DNA of 64,000 nucleotides from Nitrospira sp. (GTDB lineage: Bacteria; Nitrospirota; Nitrospiria; Nitrospirales; Nitrospiraceae): assembly GCA_024998625.1 (NCBI GenBank), contig JACOEL010000012.1, forward strand, positions 56,169-120,168. The letters are read 5' to 3'. The notes beneath the pieces are model-generated. The model had not been told where the DNA came from, ran no database searches, and saw only the letters and a list, made by a program, of their open reading frames with translations. Numbering within the stretch: the stretch's first letter is position 1; each line of letters starts with the position of its first letter. A program made the translations under genes and the position numbers. Of the stretch, positions 18,055 through 26,078 are shown in pieces.

Positions 18055-18251
18055 AAAAGCTTCTTCTCACCCGCCCACCCCAGCGGGCCGAGGCGCGCTT
18101 TTCACCAAGCGACGTTCTCGTTTGGCATCACTTCACAGTGCGCCAAGAAAGCATGGGGTCGTTGCTTGACTTTGCATCTTGTTGAGTGGGGGGAAGCAAG
18201 GTGATCAGAGCTTCTGGCTCTCTCGTAGAGAAGGCAAAGGTGTCAGCCATC
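18055..18251. other. Gene-free stretch in the accessory patch
   Basis: I see no convincing gene or RNA here. It begins with a GC-rich stretch able to fold (about 18070-18105) and leads into the recombinase remnant. Confidence 0.4.
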
Positions 18252-18365
18252 TTTGTTTCTGCCACGTACCTGCTCGAAAGCGGCTCTGACATTCGAACCA
18301 ATCAGGAATTGTGGGGGCATCGGGACATCAAAACAATGATGATCTACACACATGTGCTCAAGTGA
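18252..18365 (+). pseudogene. Tyrosine recombinase (integron-integrase-like) C-terminal remnant
   Basis: 38 codons read [20 protein letters not shown], then [14 protein letters not shown] and a stop at 18363-18365. This matches the C-terminal catalytic end of IntI/XerC-type recombinases, which read ATHLLE-G-DIRT-QELLGH--V-TTMIYTHVL, including the second conserved His and the nucleophilic Tyr. No upstream catalytic domain (R, K or first H-x-x-R) can be read in any frame. A dead fragment of a mobile element or integron. Confidence 0.7.
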
Positions 18366-18406
18366 GGGCCCAGGGATGGGCAGCCTGCATCATATTGTTC
18401 GCCATT

Positions 18407-18479
18407 GTTTAACGTGTGGTATGCATGTAGAAAACGGCAGATCCGGTTCTCATATGGATCCGCCTAAACATTGTTATAC
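18407..18479 (+). other. attC-like / recombination-core-like repeat pair
   Basis: CATTGTTTAACG (18403-18414) and CATTGTTATACG (18469-18480) match at 10 of 12 positions and bracket about 55 bases. GTTTAAC and GTTATAC resemble the R'' (RYYYAAC) and R' (GTTRRRY-like) cores of integron attC sites, and an inner GATCC...GGATC hairpin lies between. It falls between an integron-integrase-like remnant and a small cassette-like gene. Base pairing of the outer arms is weak, so this is tentative. Confidence 0.35.
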
Positions 18480-18490
18480 GGACCACGACC

Positions 18491-18886
18491 ATGGATATGC
18501 CGCTTGCTGACCAGAAGGGCTTTCTCGTCGACTCATACGGGAACGAGCAGTTTAGCCGCGATGTTATTGCCAGGTTCCCAACCCTACGCGGTGATCTTGA
18601 GCGTAACGCTGATCTGCTACACCCACAGATGGATACGCTCGCGCAGGCATTGCGGCAGAGGGTTCAATCTGGGGATACACACTTTCCAATGCGGATTTGC
18701 TCATTCCTGGATGAAGCTCTGCGCAAACCGAAGGCCATCTCAGAAATCGGGAACGCCGTAGCGATCTCCTTCGTTGAGGCCTGTGAACTTCGTAAGACGC
18801 CGACTGGTAAGGCGGTTCTGCGAATGATGCCAACAAGCGTCCGGAGCATTCTTCTGGAACAAGAAAGAAGAGGTGGCGCGCAATGA
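18491..18886 (+). CDS. Hypothetical cassette-type protein, 131 aa
   Basis: I do not recognise this protein with confidence. It is a small soluble protein with FPTLRGDLERNADLLHPQM in the N-terminal third and a helical middle (FPMRICSFLDEALRKP). That pattern is faintly like DUF7674-type short proteins. No signal peptide is seen. The ATG at 18491 lies 12 bases after the recombination-core-like sequence and lacks a good Shine-Dalgarno, as is common for integron cassette genes. The surrounding DNA looks less GC-rich than the core genes. Probably an acquired gene. Confidence 0.6.
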   Translation: MDMPLADQKGFLVDSYGNEQFSRDVIARFPTLRGDLERNADLLHPQMDTLAQALRQRVQSGDTHFPMRICSFLDEALRKPKAISEIGNAVAISFVEACELRKTPTGKAVLRMMPTSVRSILLEQERRGGAQ

Positions 18887-19063
18887 TTGGCCGCAGCCGT
18901 GTAACTAGAGGTTGCAGCGGAACGTGATATGTCTATCCTGCTGATAAGCCTACCTGACTTCTTGCCTTTCTTGGACCACCAAGACCAACTCTCTCCTCGC
19001 TTGCTTCTCTTGGGTCAAGTGCGTATTACTTAGAGTCACTTCACACCTCAAATCGGATCTGTC

Positions 19064-19255
19064 ATGGGCAACAATCTTGAGATCGACAACAGGCTTATGC
19101 GGCAGGCATTAAAGGGCAGCGGTCTTCCCAGTAAGGAAGCTGCGATTGAGGAGGGGCTCCGTTTGGTTGTGAATGTGCATGGGCATAGGAGTATTCGTCG
19201 ATTTCGCGGGAAGATCGTGTTTGATGCTGTTCTCAATAAAAAAGGAATGACGTAA
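19064..19255 (+). CDS. VapB-type antitoxin, orphan, 63 aa
   Basis: Short DNA-binding antitoxin of the VapB family (type II toxin-antitoxin). The pattern LEIDNRLMRQALKGSGLPSK followed by EAAIEEGLRLVV and IRRFRGKI matches the family ribbon-helix-helix region and its RGK tail. The C-terminus (VFDAVLNKKGMT) lacks the usual acidic toxin-neutralising end. No PIN-domain VapC follows: the next gene, two bases downstream, is DUF5069. The toxin seems to have been lost, leaving an orphan that might still regulate the downstream gene. Confidence 0.75.
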   Translation: MGNNLEIDNRLMRQALKGSGLPSKEAAIEEGLRLVVNVHGHRSIRRFRGKIVFDAVLNKKGMT

Positions 19256-19257
19256 CT

Positions 19258-19695
19258 ATGACTTTGCAAACTTATCCCCGCAGCCCCAAGGTCCTCCTCG
19301 GTGGCATTGCCCACTTGGGGCGGTTCATCGACAAGGTTCGCTTGCGGCATGCAGGCAAGATTCAGGACTACAATTACATCACCGTCGGGTTCGATAAGTA
19401 CCTGATCGACTTTCTTCAGATCGACCCGAAAGCCTTCGAGCAGCAGGTGTTGGCCGGTGGAAGCGATGAGTCGTTGCTGGCTTGGGTCACCACTCACGGC
19501 CGTAAGCATTCCGATCAAGAGATTGCCGAGTGGTCGAAGGGCATTCTCACCGGAGGCCCGAAGGATGACGCGGCGAAGCAGCGGTATCAGGGTCGTCTGC
19601 AGGACATCGCCACGAAGCGAGGCGTACCGGTGACGGCACTGCCTCCCGCGACCACCTGGGTCGATGCGATCGAGCTGGACGAAGGACGCATGTAA
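19258..19695 (+). CDS. DUF5069 domain-containing protein, 145 aa
   Basis: Conserved small protein of the DUF5069 family, recognised from YPRSPKVLLGGIAHLGRFID and KVRLRHAGKIQDYNYITVGFD-type residues near the N-terminus, then LLAWV near residue 76. The function of the family is unknown. It is soluble, without signal or membrane segments. It follows the orphan antitoxin gene by two bases, so both are probably on one transcript. It converges with the next gene, 27 bp away. Confidence 0.8.
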   Translation: MTLQTYPRSPKVLLGGIAHLGRFIDKVRLRHAGKIQDYNYITVGFDKYLIDFLQIDPKAFEQQVLAGGSDESLLAWVTTHGRKHSDQEIAEWSKGILTGGPKDDAAKQRYQGRLQDIATKRGVPVTALPPATTWVDAIELDEGRM

Positions 19696-19722
19696 GCTCG
19701 TGATCGGGTGCGTGGAGACTCG

Positions 19723-20358
19723 CTATCGCACCTCTGTCCATCCGGTGGATTGCGACTTGAAGATGACGGTGCGGGAGGAGGTGCGGACGACCATGCCGTT
19801 CTGACTGCCGTCGACGGACAGCACTCGCTCTTCAGGCGTCCAGGCGATGTTGAAGAAACCGCCGGTGTAGGTCGAAAATCCCAGCGCGCGTTCGTTGGTG
19901 ATGGCGACGGCCACGTGCCCCCGTAGCTGGACGACCTTCTCATTTGGCCCCAACGACAGCGCCGTCCAGTGCCCCCGCGTTTCTTGAAATCCGTACACCT
20001 GCTGATTGCTGTGGGCGAGAATCAGAAACGGCAGCAGTTGGTGCCGTCCGATCCGCGCTTCGACTCCCAGCGACATTTCACGCCATTGCCGCAGGCCTGA
20101 CGAAAATCCTAGCAATCGATTCGAAGTCTGCACGAACCCTGTGTGTCCGCGCGCGCCTGAGGTGATGACGGATTCCCCTGGTTGCAGCGATTCCTCGATG
20201 CCGCCGCCGGCCGCAGACCAGGCGATGACCTTATCGGCAGTCGGCGTGACAGTCACTTGCCCACCTCCGCCTTGACTCTGCGAGAGAGGGGTCAGCAAAA
20301 ATTGAACGGCAATCATCGCCGTGACCAGGATCCATGAATGACTGTGTGATCGGCGCAT
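19723..20358 (-). CDS. Hypothetical exported protein with repeated beta motifs, 211 aa
   Basis: Not recognised. The N-terminus has a signal peptide (basic MRRSHSHSW then a hydrophobic stretch ending near SQSQG). The mature part shows several internal repeats of about 45 residues containing patterns such as TSNRLLGFSSG, HSNQQVYGFQE, TNERALGFSTY and SSRTVIFKSQS, each preceded by a short strand. This suggests a beta-propeller-like or stacked beta fold. Probably periplasmic. It lies downstream of the FKBP gene on the same strand with a 182-bp gap, so it may have its own promoter. Confidence 0.65.
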   Translation of the reverse strand: MRRSHSHSWILVTAMIAVQFLLTPLSQSQGGGGQVTVTPTADKVIAWSAAGGGIEESLQPGESVITSGARGHTGFVQTSNRLLGFSSGLRQWREMSLGVEARIGRHQLLPFLILAHSNQQVYGFQETRGHWTALSLGPNEKVVQLRGHVAVAITNERALGFSTYTGGFFNIAWTPEERVLSVDGSQNGMVVRTSSRTVIFKSQSTGWTEVR

Positions 20359-20540
20359 GGTGTGTCTCAGACTCCCACGCTCAACCTACCACAGCGAATC
20401 ATAGATGCGAAGCCTTGCCGGTCCGCTTAAGTTGGCCGGGCGAATCATGCCAGGAATGTACAACAAGGTAGGGGCAGAAATATGCGAGGGCCGGTCAGAA
20501 CAGTTTATTGGTTTCTCGGTGCTGCCCGTTCTGCTTTCGA

Positions 20541-21032
20541 TTATGTTCGCGGCTTCACTCTGAGGACCACGACGTCCAACACGATCGGTTTCCCGGCGAG
20601 CGGGTGATTGAAGTCGATCACGGCCGAGTCACCTGCGAGAGAAACCACGGTAAAGGGCCGACCCTCAGACGTCGTGGTAATGGCGCCGGGCGTAATATTT
20701 TTCGGTAGTTGGGCGCGCGAGACGGTGGTCTTCTTGTTGATATCATATTGACCGAAGGCATGATCCGCATCGAGTTCGACGCGTTTCTTTTCGCCTGCAT
20801 GCAGTCCAACCAGGGCCTGCTCCAATCCCGGAATCAGTTGCTTGGCTCCATGGGTGTATTCACTGGCCTGGAGAGGAATGATGAGATGTTCGGTCGGCAC
20901 GCTGATCGTCATTTCTAACGTGACCTCCGACCCCTCTTCGATGGGAGGTGAGCTTGGTTGGGCATGAAGAAGTCTGTTCGGGACGAGGAGCGCCACGCAG
21001 GCGGTCATGAAGAGAATAAATAACTTAGACAT
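20541..21032 (-). CDS. Exported FKBP-type peptidyl-prolyl isomerase, SlyD-like, 163 aa
   Basis: FKBP-fold prolyl isomerase. After a signal peptide (MSKLFILFMTACVALLVPNR to about residue 24), an FKBP domain is interrupted by an insert-in-flap segment as in SlyD: IPGLEQALVGLHAGEKK and later DFNHPLAGK, the SlyD signature. SlyD itself is cytoplasmic with a His-rich tail; this one has a signal peptide and no such tail, so it should act on proteins in the periplasm. The start at 21032 has AAGGTG six bases upstream; an ATG at 21050 in the same frame is less likely. Confidence 0.82.
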   Translation of the reverse strand: MSKLFILFMTACVALLVPNRLLHAQPSSPPIEEGSEVTLEMTISVPTEHLIIPLQASEYTHGAKQLIPGLEQALVGLHAGEKKRVELDADHAFGQYDINKKTTVSRAQLPKNITPGAITTTSEGRPFTVVSLAGDSAVIDFNHPLAGKPIVLDVVVLRVKPRT

Positions 21033-21098
21033 GCGGCACCTTACAAACATCGATCGTCGGTTTGCTCGTACAAAAATTTCTCCGTCCTCTCATGTTCT

Positions 21099-21392
21099 TT
21101 AGGGCGGTGTGGAGCCGACCTTGACGATCTTGGTAACACGGTTGTCCATATCAATCTCCACGCTGCAGGTGTCGCCCTTCCGTAGGCCCTTTAGGAGCTC
21201 GACCGATGTGACCTGCAGCGTCCATACGTCACCATCCGCCGTCTTGAATGTCAGGCTCGGCGCGGCTGCGTCGATGGCCTCGATGCCGACATGCGTGTAG
21301 ACGAGGGAGGCGAAGCTGTCGACGGGAGCCAGGAGTGGCGCACTGAATCCAGAGAGGACGAGCAGGCCGACCAGAACCAGAAGCTGTATCAT
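21099..21392 (-). CDS. Small exported protein of unknown function, 97 aa
   Basis: Not recognised. The N-terminus MIQLLVLVGLLVLSGFSAPL is a signal peptide or membrane anchor, and the mature part is a single small beta-rich domain (LTFKTADGDVWTLQVTSVELL, then KGDTCSVEIDMDNRVTKIVKV) resembling OB- or SH3-like folds. The start at 21392 is fixed by AGGAGGAGG a few bases upstream. A longer frame from 21458 has no such site. It lies 66 bp upstream of the FKBP gene on the same strand. Confidence 0.65.
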   Translation of the reverse strand: MIQLLVLVGLLVLSGFSAPLLAPVDSFASLVYTHVGIEAIDAAAPSLTFKTADGDVWTLQVTSVELLKGLRKGDTCSVEIDMDNRVTKIVKVGSTPP

Positions 21393-21622
21393 GATGTCCT
21401 CCTCCTGATGCAGGATGACAACCCATCGTCGATCCCTTTCAAGCAACGAGCCTCGCATGGGTCGAATTGTTTTGCCGATGGATTTCCAAATATTTGTAGG
21501 TAGTTACAAGGGATCACATCGTGAATGTTGATTGCGATATCGGCACCGTTCCAGGCGCATCTTGTCCGCACGGGACATTTTGTCCGATGATGCCTGGCCA
21601 GTGACTCATTCCGGGACTGCGT

Positions 21623-22858
21623 ATGTCTCAAAGTGCGACGCCTTTCAGAGCCTCACCTCCGCACCGGATTGTTATCGCGTGGGTTGTGGCGGCGATCGCC
21701 ATCCTGCCGCTGATCGGCGTACTGCTTGCCGGTCGGTCGGTTCAACCTTATCTCGAATTTCCCCCGATCACCCGCCCGGTTGCCCACGAGCCTTTTTCCT
21801 GGCCGGTCTTCATAGGGCTGGCAGTGGTGATTGCCGGGATGCTCGCACCGTTTGTCATACGCATGCTTCGATCTTCGCCTTTTGCCGCAGGCTCAATGGC
21901 CGACCGGAACCACGCTGCACGTGCTACATTTCACGAGAGACGCGTGTCCTTGTGCCGCTTTCCCTGGTGGGGCTGGCTCGCGCTGTTCTGGACCCTGGGC
22001 TGGTGGTTCCTGGCCTGGACGCGCTTCGAGTGGATGCAACCGCTGCAGCCCCATACCTTCCTCCCGCTCTGGTTGGGCTACATCGTGCTGGTGAATGCGC
22101 TGACGTTTCGCCGCACCGGCCATTGCATGTTGTTGCATCGTCCGCGCTATTTCCTGTCGCTCTTTCCGCTCAGCGCCGCCTTCTGGTGGTTCTTCGAATA
22201 TCTGAATCGCTTCGTCCAGAATTGGCACTACGTCGGTGGAGGAGAGTTAAGCGAATGGGAATATCTGGTGCGCGCGACGCTGCCCTTCTCGACGGTGCTG
22301 CCCGCGGTGCTTGGTACGGCAGAATGCTTGACCGCTTCGCCTCGATGCTCTGCCGGGCTGGATCAGTTTGTGACGCTGGAATTCAAGAACCGTAAGACGT
22401 GGGGATGGACGTTGTTGATCGGTTCGGCCGTCGGGCTTTTCGGAATCGGCCTGTGGCCGGACTATCTCTTCTCGCTGGTGTGGGTGGCGCCGCTGTTACT
22501 GATCACGTCATTGCAACTGATTCGTGATGAGCCGACGATCTTCAACGGCACGGCGCACGGTGATTGGCGAACGCTCTGGGCGGCGGCGCTTGCGGCGTTG
22601 ATCTGTGGCTGCTTCTGGGAGATGTGGAACTTCTACAGCTTGGCCCGCTGGGAATATGCGGTGCCGTTCGTGCACCGATTCAAACTGTTTGAGATGCCCC
22701 TGCTCGGCTACGCCGGGTACCTGCCGTTCGGGCTGGAATGTCTGGCCGTGGCGGACCTGTGCCTGTCGAGAGAGTTTTCAGGAGGTGTGGCCTATTACCG
22801 TGCGGTTGAAGGGGCCACCGATTTGGCGCAGCGAAAGCCGACCGTGGCGGAGCGCTGA
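21623..22858 (+). CDS. Polytopic membrane protein of unknown function, 411 aa
   Basis: I do not recognise a named family. The protein has about ten hydrophobic segments rich in Trp (for example FPWWGWLALFWTLGWWFLAW near residue 113), and paired conserved-looking motifs WWFFEYLNRF near residue 186 and FWEMWNFYSLARWEY near 332. These look like a duplicated half-module. The C-terminus FEMPLLGYAGYLPFGLECL is strongly hydrophobic. It could be a membrane enzyme or transporter. Its 3' end overlaps the convergent FGE-fold gene by 64 bp. Confidence 0.65.
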   Translation: MSQSATPFRASPPHRIVIAWVVAAIAILPLIGVLLAGRSVQPYLEFPPITRPVAHEPFSWPVFIGLAVVIAGMLAPFVIRMLRSSPFAAGSMADRNHAARATFHERRVSLCRFPWWGWLALFWTLGWWFLAWTRFEWMQPLQPHTFLPLWLGYIVLVNALTFRRTGHCMLLHRPRYFLSLFPLSAAFWWFFEYLNRFVQNWHYVGGGELSEWEYLVRATLPFSTVLPAVLGTAECLTASPRCSAGLDQFVTLEFKNRKTWGWTLLIGSAVGLFGIGLWPDYLFSLVWVAPLLLITSLQLIRDEPTIFNGTAHGDWRTLWAAALAALICGCFWEMWNFYSLARWEYAVPFVHRFKLFEMPLLGYAGYLPFGLECLAVADLCLSREFSGGVAYYRAVEGATDLAQRKPTVAER

Positions 22859-23739
22859 TCGGCCGGCGCACCACTGCGGGTGGCGGTCCTGAGCATGATC
22901 GGGTTGCTCTTCCACGATCCGCCGCGCAGGCTCTTGTAGCGGCCGCTGGTCGGTCCGGGTGGATTTCGTTCCGGCATGTAGGCGTAATAGTCGAAGCCGA
23001 ACCAGTCGTTGACCCATTCGGCGACATTGCCCGCCATGTGGTGAACGCCATAGTAACTTTTCCCCGCGTCACCGCTGCTCACCGGCGCCAGGATCGGAAT
23101 CTCATGCACGTGATGTTGCCCGAACATGGCGAGTGAACTGTCGGGGAGGGTATCTCCCCAGGGAAAGCGATTTCCGTCCGGCCCGCGCGCCGCTTTCTCC
23201 CATTCCGCCTCGGTCGGCAGGCGCTTGCCCATTGAGCGGCAGAGGCTGTCGGCTTCTTTCCAGGTCACGTAGAGCGCCGGCCACTGGGCCAGCGTGTCAT
23301 CGGTGACGGAGTGCACCGTGATCACATGCCAGATGAGGTGCTGGAGATCCTTTGAGGGATGCAGCTTGTGGGCGAATAGATACGACAAGTATTCCCCGAG
23401 ACTGATTTCGTCGCGGTCGATTTCGTAGGCGTCCATCCAGACACGGTGCTGCGGGAGTTCCGTATCGTCGAACTGTGTGCCCATCCCATAGGGATCGTCA
23501 TCCACGCGGACGCTGCCCAGCAGGAACGGTCCTTCGGGGATGTGAATCGTCGGCGAACTGGCCGTGAGTTTGGCGATTGACGCCAGGTGTTTGGCAAGTT
23601 CAGCAGAAGGCGGAGGGCTGGGGGCGCGGGCCGCGCGCGCGAACTGTGGGATGCACCAGACGGAGGCAAGGACCAGGATTACGAGACCTATGCAGCGAGG
23701 AATGGAGGTCGTTCCCGATACAACAGAACGGGCAGACAT
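22795..23739 (-). CDS. FGE/SUMF1-fold protein (formylglycine-generating-enzyme-like), exported, 314 aa
   Basis: An N-terminal hydrophobic segment (about 16-36) precedes a complete FGE-sulfatase domain: IPEGPFLLGS near 68, YEIDRDEISLGEY, LPTEAEWEKAARG, GNVAEWVNDWF, SLRGGSW and the final GFRCA. In true formylglycine-generating enzymes an active-site Cys pair lies just after the RGGSW strand. Here that stretch reads LRTATRSG with no Cys, so sulfatase activation is unlikely. No sulfatase gene is nearby. It may be a binding or non-redox member of this fold. It shares its start base with the stop of the coiled-coil lipoprotein gene. Confidence 0.82.
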   Translation of the reverse strand: MSARSVVSGTTSIPRCIGLVILVLASVWCIPQFARAARAPSPPPSAELAKHLASIAKLTASSPTIHIPEGPFLLGSVRVDDDPYGMGTQFDDTELPQHRVWMDAYEIDRDEISLGEYLSYLFAHKLHPSKDLQHLIWHVITVHSVTDDTLAQWPALYVTWKEADSLCRSMGKRLPTEAEWEKAARGPDGNRFPWGDTLPDSSLAMFGQHHVHEIPILAPVSSGDAGKSYYGVHHMAGNVAEWVNDWFGFDYYAYMPERNPPGPTSGRYKSLRGGSWKSNPIMLRTATRSGAPADQRSATVGFRCAKSVAPSTAR

Positions 23740-24494
23740 TACAATTTACTCGGCGCGGCGACGGCTTTACCGATTTCGGCAATCAGCCGGCGTTCGATCT
23801 CTGCGGTTTCCTCCGCATCCACTGCCAGGATGCGACCGCCCTGCGCCAGACGCTCAAAGTCGGCTTTCACGCTCAATCGGGTGACGTTGGACGGCAGGGC
23901 TTGGAGCGACAGCACATACTGGTTGCGGGAGCCTGAGGTCTCCAGCGAGGTCGGGGTGGTGACTTTGCGTTCGGTGACATAGATCGTTTTCTGGTCGGTC
24001 TTGACGCTGACTTTCACGCGATAGCCGTTGCGCGCCAGAGCCTCCTCTGCGGCTTTTCCGACTGCGGAGAGCGGGCGGGGGAGATCCTCCACCTGCGCCC
24101 CCTTCTCTTCGACGCGGATATTGTCCGTGGCCTGGGCCGCCTTTGCGGCCGTTCGCTGAATCTCTCCCGACAGTTTTTTCGACTCGGCCAGTTGGGAGTC
24201 GAGTTTCGTCCCGAGCGCCTTGGCTTCCGCCTGCAGCGCCTTCGCTTCGGCTTGAGCATGTTCCGCCTGCTTCTTGGCGTCCCGTAATTCCTGGTTCAGC
24301 AGATCGATCTGCTGCTGCATGACCTTGTTGCCGTCCTGCAGCGAATTCATGACCGACTCCTGCTTCGCCAATTGCTTGCGGAGGTTTTCGTTTTCCTGTC
24401 GAAACGGCGACTCATCGGGTGCGCATCCGACACACCACGATAGTACTGCGAGGCTGAAGAGAGGTGCGAGCGATCGCTGGCGAGGCTTGATCAT
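23739..24494 (-). CDS. Coiled-coil lipoprotein, 251 aa
   Basis: The N-terminus ends in LSWCVGCAPDES, a plausible lipobox (Cys near residue 24), so it is likely a membrane-anchored lipoprotein. Residues about 33-120 form a long heptad coiled coil (ENENLRKQLAKQESVMNSLQ, then repeated QAEAKAL). The C-terminal ~110 residues form a compact domain (GYRVKVSVKTDQKTIYVTERK) of unknown type. It overlaps the FGE-fold gene by one base, so the two are translated together. Function unknown; a role in cell-envelope structure is a guess. Confidence 0.68.
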   Translation of the reverse strand: MIKPRQRSLAPLFSLAVLSWCVGCAPDESPFRQENENLRKQLAKQESVMNSLQDGNKVMQQQIDLLNQELRDAKKQAEHAQAEAKALQAEAKALGTKLDSQLAESKKLSGEIQRTAAKAAQATDNIRVEEKGAQVEDLPRPLSAVGKAAEEALARNGYRVKVSVKTDQKTIYVTERKVTTPTSLETSGSRNQYVLSLQALPSNVTRLSVKADFERLAQGGRILAVDAEETAEIERRLIAEIGKAVAAPSKL

Positions 24495-24604
24495 AGTTTG
24501 GGTAAGACCATCAGACCAATACCAGAGTTTGGCCCCCCTTGTCCATCTTCATTCATGTTCGCGCCGGTTTGACCCATCACGAAACAAGCGGCTATTCTGT
24601 GGCC

Positions 24605-25270
24605 ATGGCGTTCTGGTGCAAGGTGGTTTTGCTCGTTAGTCTGGCGCTGTCTCAACCAGCGACAGCCTTGGTGTTTGCCGCGGCAACGCCCGAGCAGCCG
24701 GAGTCCGTGCCTGCCGACGAGTATCCGTTTTATGACCTCGCCGTCGAGGAGAAGTTCCTGACTTCTCGCACCAGACTGGTCATTATCGAACGCATGACGT
24801 CCACCCGTCTGCATCCGGATGAGCCGCAGTTGCCGATGGCGGCCTGGTTTGCCGAGCAGGAATTCTTTGATGGTCGTCTGCCCAAGGATCTCATGCTGGA
24901 TTTCGTGGCCAAGACACAGCGACCCGCTCGATTGGATGCACGGTTTACCTTCGGTGTGCGCTACCGGTTCGTGTCCGGCGAAGGCGTCCCGGACACGGAA
25001 GCTGCGATGCCGGTTCTTCCCGCTGCCTGGCCGGTTGAGGATGAGGGTGACGGAGATGCTCTCGAAATCCTCGACCGGCTGGCCTTCTCCCGTGTGGGAC
25101 TGACATTGCGGGGCGACCAGGCTTTGCTCTATGTCGCGAATCAGCGGCCCAATGCGACCGGTGCCGGATTCCTGTTCTGGTTCGTGCGCCGACAGGGGCG
25201 TTGGGAGATTTACGATACCGAAGTGTTGTGGGTTGCGCAGCCGGACCAGAATCCTTCAGGCCGTCGATAG
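24605..25270 (+). CDS. Hypothetical exported protein, 221 aa
   Basis: Not recognised. The start at 24605 gives a signal peptide (MAFWCKVVLLVSLALSQPAT, cleaved near VFAAA). The mature protein is acidic, with RTRLVIIERMTSTRLHPDEP near residue 57 and RQGRWEIYDTEVLWV near the C-terminus. A longer frame from 24539 has no clear ribosome site. It is divergent from the coiled-coil lipoprotein gene and followed 50 bp later by the MBL hydrolase, so it might be cotranscribed with it. Confidence 0.6.
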   Translation: MAFWCKVVLLVSLALSQPATALVFAAATPEQPESVPADEYPFYDLAVEEKFLTSRTRLVIIERMTSTRLHPDEPQLPMAAWFAEQEFFDGRLPKDLMLDFVAKTQRPARLDARFTFGVRYRFVSGEGVPDTEAAMPVLPAAWPVEDEGDGDALEILDRLAFSRVGLTLRGDQALLYVANQRPNATGAGFLFWFVRRQGRWEIYDTEVLWVAQPDQNPSGRR

Positions 25271-25320
25271 CAGGGGAGCAGGTGCGTCGTGGTACTCGTT
25301 CGGCTTACTGAGGAGTGTGC

Positions 25321-25950
25321 ATGATTCGCAAGACCTTTTCCGTTCCACCGCTCGGTTGCAACTGCTCGATCATCGGAGATCCGATCACTAAACAAGCGAT
25401 TGTGGTCGATCCGGGCGGGGCGCCCGAGCGCATTCTGCAGGAAGTCCGCGCGATGGGGTTGATGGTGGTGAGCATTGTGCACACGCATGCGCATTTCGAT
25501 CACTTTCTCGCATCGGGGGCGATGAAGCAGGCGACCGGCGCCGCGCTCTGCCTGCATCCCGATGATCTTCCTCTGTGGGATATTCTGGAGATGCAGTGCC
25601 GCATGTTCGGCGTGCCCTATGTACCGGCGCCGCCGCCGGACTATTGGTTGAAGGATGAAGAGCGGTTGGCGATCGGCGAGTTGGAAGGGATCGCGTTGCA
25701 CACACCCGGCCATACCCCCGGGTCCATGTGTTTTCACTTTCCTGCGGGGAAGGTGGTGCTGGCCGGTGACACCTTGTTTCGCGGATCCATCGGCCGCACC
25801 GATCTCTGGGGCGGAAATTTTAATGCCATCGAACAGTCGATCCGGGAGCGACTGTACACACTCGACGAACAGACTGCCGTGGTGACCGGACACGGACCCG
25901 AGACGGAGATCGGCAGGGAGCGGGAGACCAATTCCTTTGTGCGAGCTTAG
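25321..25950 (+). CDS. MBL-fold metallo-hydrolase (glyoxalase II-like), 209 aa
   Basis: Di-metal hydrolase of the metallo-beta-lactamase superfamily. Metal ligands are visible as THAHFDH (residues about 57-63), HTPGHTPGS (about 126-134), GDTLF (about 150) and the late GHGPETEIGRERETN motif. The overall pattern, including LGCNCSIIGD at the N-terminus, matches YcbL-type glyoxalase II or persulfide-dioxygenase-like enzymes; the substrate is uncertain. The ATG at 25321 has GAGGAG six bases before it; a GTG at 25315 is less likely. Cytoplasmic. Confidence 0.88.
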   Translation: MIRKTFSVPPLGCNCSIIGDPITKQAIVVDPGGAPERILQEVRAMGLMVVSIVHTHAHFDHFLASGAMKQATGAALCLHPDDLPLWDILEMQCRMFGVPYVPAPPPDYWLKDEERLAIGELEGIALHTPGHTPGSMCFHFPAGKVVLAGDTLFRGSIGRTDLWGGNFNAIEQSIRERLYTLDEQTAVVTGHGPETEIGRERETNSFVRA

Positions 25951-26078
25951 CAGGCGATTCTGACGCTGCCATGGCATGGCGAGCTGTCCGGGATGTATTG
26001 CGCAAGAATTGACTTTTCCACAGTTTGATAGCAGCGGGGCCTCAGAGCGGGTCCCCATGTGATTCACAGGAGGGAACC

